Shown here one piece after another: positions 23,225 through 64,000 of a stretch of DNA of 64,000 nucleotides. A program made the position numbers and the translations under genes. Below the pieces are notes generated by a model, which did not search any database, was not told the origin of the DNA, and saw only the letters and a program-made list of their open reading frames with translations. This stretch comes from Lutjanus erythropterus (taxonomy: Eukaryota > Chordata > Actinopteri > Lutjaniformes > Lutjanidae), in assembly GCA_020091685.1 (NCBI GenBank), contig CM034595.1:16798025-16862024 (forward strand). Reading direction: 5' to 3'. Each line of letters opens with the position of its first letter. Positions within the stretch are counted from its first letter, which is position 1.

Positions 23225-25900
23225 CTACAGGTAAGAGGGAAAAAAAATAAATTAATAAAAAAAAAAAAAATCTCTCTCTCTCTATATATATGTTGTATGT
23301 TACCATCCCTAAGCTAAGCTATCAATATTAAAATTTGGGCCACATAAATTGTTATTTTTCCCAAATACAAATGTATGTTTAATTAAACTGTGTTGCATTG
23401 AAAATTGTCCCATTCTTCCAATCTCACACTAAAATATAGAGATTGAACATCCAGCAAACGGGTCACCGACTGTATATAGACACCAGCTCCTGTATTATTG
23501 TGGTTTAAAGGGAATCCCCAGCTCTCCAGCAAACTAAGGAGGATGACTAATAAGTTTATTCTCTTCAGTGGAGCTATGTTTAAACCATATTGAGAGGCCC
23601 ACCTACAGCATTTCTATAACGATCACCTTCTCCCTTATGAAGCAACAAAAGGCCTGCTGCTGCTGACTGATTGACCTCTGCTGATAAACCCTTTGTATCT
23701 CCCCCACCTCCACTGTGTGAAATTTTATGTATTTTTAACATGTTGCAACCACCCATGATCATGGCTTCTTCCTGTCAAATAAAACTTGACATATTTAATG
23801 ACCTTTAAGTGATATGACAAATGTAAGTTGAATATGTATAGATTATTAGGATAGATATTAGGTTGGTCCAGTCCAGATAGCCTCTGAGTAAGCTGAGAGA
23901 AATGCAAAAGGTGTTACAAAAGTCCCCAGTGTCCCCACATTTTGTTGATAAGATACTTTTGCTTGACCTGCATGCAGGAATTTTACCATGGTGGAGTATT
24001 TTCACACTGTGGTATTACTACTTTCACTGAACTTAAGGATATCAATACTCTGGGAACTGTTCAGCTGTTCTATGAGTGTATCATTGTCTAACCATTAAAT
24101 TGATTTTCAGCTCTTTAGTGCCATCTAGTGGCCTTGCAGAACCTGGTTACACTGTAGTACTAAACCATACATCTGATAGCTATCGGAGTGGAGGTTACAG
24201 TCATGTCATTTTTTCCACAGCGAGATTAACTTTCTAGATATTTTTTAAAGAGTACCGAGAAATCCTTTTTAATCATGACAGCAGGGCTAGATTACTCGAT
24301 AACTTGGCCGTTCAACTTTTCAGGGGGTTTCATTTGTTTAAACCAAGAAAAGAAGAGTCAGAAAGGGATTTTTATGCATGAGTGAATGCTGAATTCAGTG
24401 GGTGAAGGAGACATAATGATACTTAGGAGCTACAGTAGATGAGCTGTCACCTCTGGGAGCAAAGAAATGCACATGGTCAAAGAAATCACGTGATCAATCA
24501 AAATATCATGCAGCAATACAAAACTGTGATGCGTAACATAAGACACAAAGGCAGCAAATAAAGAAGAAGTGCCATATCAGCATGCAACACCTTTACACTT
24601 TACAGGTGTTGCATGAGATTTTGACCAAGATTGTGTCAAGATTGCACAGCTATGTCCCCTGTGGTTTTATGCAAAGCATGCTGATTTTACACCTGCCAAG
24701 ATGAGCTGTTCCTCTCATGTGAGACACATATACTGTAGGTAAACAAAGACAAACTGGCAGTTCAACATCGAGGTATATGTTATTGGAAACAACTATAAAA
24801 CAAGTATATATTTTCAGAACACTTAAAACTTCCAGTATTTCTTTTCAGAAGAATTCAGAACTTATGAACAAAAGTTCTTCTAACTGATGAATTGAATGAG
24901 TGTACTGTACAGAGCTCAGTCAACTCATTAAATTAAGTTTCTGAAGAAACCTGATCAGCACATTAGAAGACGTTCTAGTATGCATTATTTGAGTTAAAAC
25001 TCTCCTGAGATTCTTCTTTTTTTTAAATATAATTATATATAGAAAGCAGATATGACAAAAATCTGCTGTGTGTCGCTAATACACTTTAAGATAAGTTATG
25101 GTTGCTTGTTTTCACAAAGAAACCGCTGCAAACTATGATGAAGTTTAGACTTGAATGTAGTCCATACCCCCTTAAAATTTAATAAATTCACTGGGAGCAG
25201 TTTCCCATATTGCCTTTGTGTCAATGCTAAAACAAAGGAGCTCCAACAGTAGCAGCTGTAGTTCTGAATTATTTGTGGAAAATGAAGATGTGACTTTTCA
25301 AACTGAGAAAATGTAAAAGGAAATCAAATTTGTTTGTAATAACTGTGACTAAAGAGTTGTTGGTTCAACTTTAATCTTAAGCTTATTGAACATGTTGAAT
25401 TATTACTAAATTACCTCAACCTGTCTTTTAAAGTTTAGTCAACTTAAAATTATAAGGCAGACACCAACTTTTTAAAGTTAAACAAGTTAATTCTTCTTCT
25501 TTTTTTTTTTTTTTTCAATGTCAGGACAATAATAGAAGCATAAAGAGGTGTCTTTATGGTAAGTTCAATCTTCTGATTAATGAAAACACGAGTAACTGAC
25601 ATTAGAAATGGATTAAGGAGGTGGGGAAACGATCTTTTGCAATGACAGCACTCTGCCAATTCATGCACAGCAGCATGTGCAGAGGACAGATAAGATCAGT
25701 AACACCCCCTCTTTGGTTCATTTTATGGGTTATCACAGGTACATATCTTCATCAGAGTAAACACATTCACTTGCACACATCTCTTTGTTGTTTTTATCTC
25801 ACCATCTTGCTTTTCATTTGTGGAGGCAGGTTTTCCCCTTGTTGGTGTAAATATCATATACATCACAGTCACCTTTTTTTGCAAGAGCCACATGTGAAGC
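23225..25900. other. Intergenic DNA with small hairpin, no gene seen
   Basis: Low-complexity A, TC and TA runs at about 23240-23290 and a T run at 25498-25516. A 12-bp perfect stem (CATGCAACACCT and AGGTGTTGCATG) with an 11-base loop lies at 24581-24615. No gene is supported. Confidence 0.5.
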
Positions 25901-25951
25901 CGGCGTGCTGCTCTTCTCACGGAAAGGAAAACAATCAAATATTCAGTTTAA

Positions 25952-26125
25952 AATGAGGACTTATGTCCCAGTAAATGGACATCGTTTATTATTGCTGTTT
26001 TCATTCATTGCGCTTAATCAATGGCTTGTTCAGGGTTTTTCCCTGCCTGCTCTTTACTCATGCCAGGAAAACAACATCGTCTCGCCTTCCAACCCTCAAA
26101 GGTTATTGGAAATGATGAATGAATA
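25952..26125 (+). other. Candidate small secreted peptide ORF (57 codons)
   Basis: From ATG 25952 to TAA 26123-26125. It has an n-region with Arg/His, a leucine-rich hydrophobic core (RLLLLFSFIALNQWLV) and a plausible signal-peptidase site after VQG, followed by a 27-residue tail with one cysteine. That layout fits a secreted peptide or the first exon of a longer secreted protein, but no family is recognised and no good donor follows. It could be chance. Confidence 0.25.
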
Positions 26126-26462
26126 ACAACAGTTTCAAGAAAAAGAATATTTTCATGTGTGGGTGTTCGTGAGCGTACTGTAGTGCACACAACGTGACAC
26201 CAGCTGTTCCTTGTACGTTTAATGGCAAAATAACAGAGGACAAAATAAAATATTTACAACACTTAGTAACATGTAAACACAATTTTCTGTACAAAGAAAT
26301 ATACATGCAAAAGTAAAAATAAGTCATAATAAGACATTCAAAATGACATTGCTGCAGTCTTGTTCTATGTGTATTTAAAATATGACATAGTTATGAGGTT
26401 TACATCCTGGGTGTGGGCTAAACTGCCTGACCCTCTCTGTACATCTTTACATCATGTATATG

Positions 26463-26560
26463 CTGGGTTTCCCAAAGGCATTTTATTACTTAGATCATTT
26501 TCTTCCATGAAGAGAGAGAATTGAATAAACGGATTAACAGCATGATTTTGGGAAACCCAG
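26463..26560. mobile_element. Short TIR remnant (CTGGGTTTCCCAAA ends)
   Basis: CTGGGTTTCCCAAA at one end and its exact 14-base reverse complement at the other, 98 bases overall. TGGGTTTCCC-ended non-autonomous elements are frequent in fish genomes. Confidence 0.6.
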
Positions 26561-26599
26561 ATCCACACCAATAAATAAAAAATGACACAAAATGAGAGA

Positions 26600-28622
26600 C
26601 TTAGACTGTACAGACCAACTCGACATGTTATTGACTTCTTCAACATTAAATCAGATTATCTGACAGTAACTCTTACAAACTTCAAATAAAATAAGAAGCA
26701 ATGCACATTTTTTTTTTAGTTTCACCCACCTCTCAAGGTTGACTCACTCAACTGGCACTTTAAAAAAAACAACTTCTTCACCTAAAGACATAAATGCATT
26801 AAAGTAACTGGAAGAGATCTCTTTCATGGCTGTTCATGCTGAGTGATATTTATCAAAGGGGTATATTTCAACTGTTGGTGGTGCAAGATTTGGTTGTCTC
26901 CTAAAAGGCATAATGCTTCCTCCAATCATTTAAAATCTGCGGTGAACAGGCCACTACGAAAAACATTTTTCCAACCCTATTGCTCGGTAAAAATGTCAAC
27001 CAATTCTGTCTCAAGACGTCAAACTGAGATGCTAAAAAAATCTAGCGACATACATCAGTATCTACCTACGAAAGCCAAACAAACTCACACAGCAAACCAC
27101 TTTGTGCACAGCTTGAAAAAAGACAAGTGAAATATTAGTTTTTTTCATCAATAAACCACCAAACAATTTCTTATTACAATAAGAATAAATAAAGCCAGAC
27201 TGAACCTTTGTAAACACTCATATGTCTGGGTTCAGTGTGGTCTGTTATAACTTAACATGAGAAATCATTAATAAAAAAAAACAACACATTTTAGCGGGAA
27301 GAGAAAGCATATTCAACTTTGGTATTGTTACAGAAATTAAAAACATAGCAATGACAAAATGAAAGCATAAGTGCCTATATTTTATAGATACACATTTTTA
27401 TACATTATTTCCCAAAACCCTCCTCCTGTCTGGGGGGTTTTGCAGATATTAATACTGAACTTAATACATAAGAGTTAACACAATACAGACATCTATCGCA
27501 GTACCAGGTACGTACATGCCTTTTTAAGAATACGGCTACAACACAAGTCTTCATAAATAGTTGCATAAATGTTAAAGCTGCAACATTGCACATGGGAATT
27601 GATGCAAAATACGAGTGCATTTCTAGTAGCGGTTTTGTTCAGAGTGAAATCCAGCTGCTGAGGGTCTGCAGGGAGCGTGGACTCACTAATACTCGGCAAA
27701 TGAAATAGCTTTTTGTTCAGACAAATTCTTGTTGAGACAAATTCTTCAAAATGAGAATGAAAGGCAGGAATATTTTATTTACAAATAAGGCGGATGCAGG
27801 TAGAAATCTGAAAAGCTGAATTGCCGAATAGCTTGAATGCTCATTCAAGTTAATTTCTCTTAGTGTAACAAACTGAAATGATTTCTCCTTTCAAACTGAA
27901 CGAGGGGGATAATATAAGCAAACTATTGCACTGAATGTAACTACAATGTGTTTCTGGAAAACATGGTTTTGGTCTTCACCTTGTTCTTGAATAAGCGGAC
28001 CCTGCTGATGGGTGCCACTTTGTTCACACTTCTCTGGTTTTCTGTCTAATAATTTACTCACCTTTGTTTTCCCAAAATGTATGAATAAAGACAGTTCTCT
28101 GTTTCCTCACTGTACATGGTTTCATTTACAAAAAGTAATCTCTCGTTACAAAAAAAAACATTTTCTTGTGTTCAACCGAAAGCAGCCTGAATTACTCTTT
28201 AATATACAGTATTCTATGTTCTTTGTTTAACACTGTCCGAAGCACAAGACTTGCTCGTGCTGGCTTGTTGAGAAAGCACGGTTTTCTCCCTGCCAAGTCA
28301 AGATTTGAAATCTCAAACAGATTCCAACAGTTTGTTTGTTGTGCAGGCATAATGACAATATGCCAAGGTTCAGGGGAGGTGGGGAAGAGTCAAAGGTTTA
28401 ATCAGCAGAGGTCGGTCAGTCAGCAGCAGCAGGACTTTTGTGGCTTCATGAGGGAGAAGGTGATCATCGTGGAAAAGTTGCTGGTGGTCCTCTCAGTAGG
28501 GTATATAACAGTTCAACTGAACCAAGTTAACTTGTTATTCATCAGGCAGGAATTCCTTCTCAACCACAACGTGGGAACTGGTGTCTACAGCATGTTGTCA
28601 CATCCACCCGGTGACCCGTTTG
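26600..28622 (-). other. trio: Probable trio 3' UTR and flank
   Basis: Sequence downstream of the trio stop codon on the minus strand; no coding exon. A minus-strand AATAAA lies at 27774-27779, about 0.85 kb past the stop, and is a candidate poly(A) signal. The real end of the UTR cannot be fixed from sequence alone. Confidence 0.4.
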
Positions 28623-63332
<34,710 letters not shown>

Positions 63333-64000
63333 CTACAATACAAGCACACAAACAGAGACATACACACGTTGACATTTAAATGAAGAAGTAACAATTTCAT
63401 TTTTTAAACAGAGAGTTTATCTAACCATTTTCAGATCAACCGGATCAATCAATGAGGAGAAAATGGGTAAAAGGTAAACTACAGTTTACCCACCCGTGTT
63501 TACCACTACAACCCTAGTTGTAACACATTGCTACACACACACACCACACACACCTATGAGAACTTATGTCTATCCCTTTTCTCTGTGTATCTATAAATAC
63601 AGCAGCTTGACAAAATTTACATTCTTTACGAGCTGAATGTCACTGTGTATCAAACTATAGTAAGCAGTCAGTGCTGACAAAGAAGTAAAATAGAACAGAG
63701 ATTTGTATCTAAGAATCATTTGCAGGTTTGACTGTCCTGGTGAAAAACACAGCTAATCATTTTGAGCAGTATGGCTCACACACTTACAGTTAACTTTTCA
63801 TTTTGGTGGCACTGGCCAATTTACTGACTCAAAAACTTGGTTTTAAAGCATGAATGAAATGTTTTGGGCGAGTAACTACCTTTTGCAAACATGTAATCGA
63901 GTTTTGATGTTCTATGAAAGTGTTGTGACAATTGCACTTCCATTTTAGAGAATGTAAAGACTGTTTCAAAAAATGAGTCAAATGGATTGCGAAAAACTGT

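Noticed and set aside
24581..24615. Hairpin as a microRNA precursor
   Set aside because: The stem is 12 bp, far below the roughly 30 bp of paired length in a precursor.

Overview
The window is vertebrate genomic DNA, almost certainly from a ray-finned (teleost) fish. Genes are split by GT-AG introns, intergenic DNA is AT-rich and full of dinucleotide repeats, and many non-coding stretches look like short inverted-repeat transposons, a decayed non-LTR element and other repeats typical of teleost genomes. There is no prokaryotic or viral coding sequence, and no CRISPR array. I saw no tRNA or rRNA gene.

Layout. (1) About 1.3-5.8 kb, plus strand: a three-coding-exon chemokine receptor of 340 aa, with a TATA candidate upstream and a poly(A) signal downstream. 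(2) 5.8-8.4 kb: intergenic DNA with a frameshifted LINE reverse-transcriptase relic and a TA microsatellite. (3) 8.4-15.8 kb, plus strand: a second chemokine receptor. One large exon carries almost all of the protein. The N-terminus comes from a small exon at 8.8 kb and/or an 84-nt frame-neutral exon at 12.2 kb. (4) 15.8-25.9 kb: repeat-rich intergenic DNA with a dead chemokine-receptor fragment at 17.7 kb and several foldback elements. (5) 25.9-26.1 kb: a doubtful small secreted ORF. (6) 28.6 kb to the right edge, minus strand: the 3' part of trio, 30 coding exons reconstructed here with every splice phase consistent. They encode 1698 residues in the order end of DH1, PH1, SH3, linker, DH2, PH2, Gly/Ser-rich linker, SH3, Ig, Ser/Thr kinase, stop. 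The 5' part of trio (Sec14, spectrin repeats, most of DH1) lies beyond 64 kb.

How the genes relate. The two receptors are tandem, in the same direction, and convergent with trio. They would bind chemokines on leukocytes and signal through Gi. Trio is a dual Rho-GEF kinase acting on Rac/RhoG and RhoA in cell migration and axon guidance. No shared operon-like logic exists; this is synteny.

Most interesting points: two in-frame alternative N-terminal exons in receptor 2; loss of the W-x-F-G motif in ECL1 of receptor 1; a receptor pseudogene fused to a repeat; a frame-neutral 42-nt candidate exon (or alternative 3' terminal exon) inside the 12-kb trio intron; a 28-nt trio micro-exon; and at least six foldback/MITE-like elements, including two pairs of related copies within trio introns. 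Nothing here amounts to a demonstrably new biological system; the items above are the ones worth testing.
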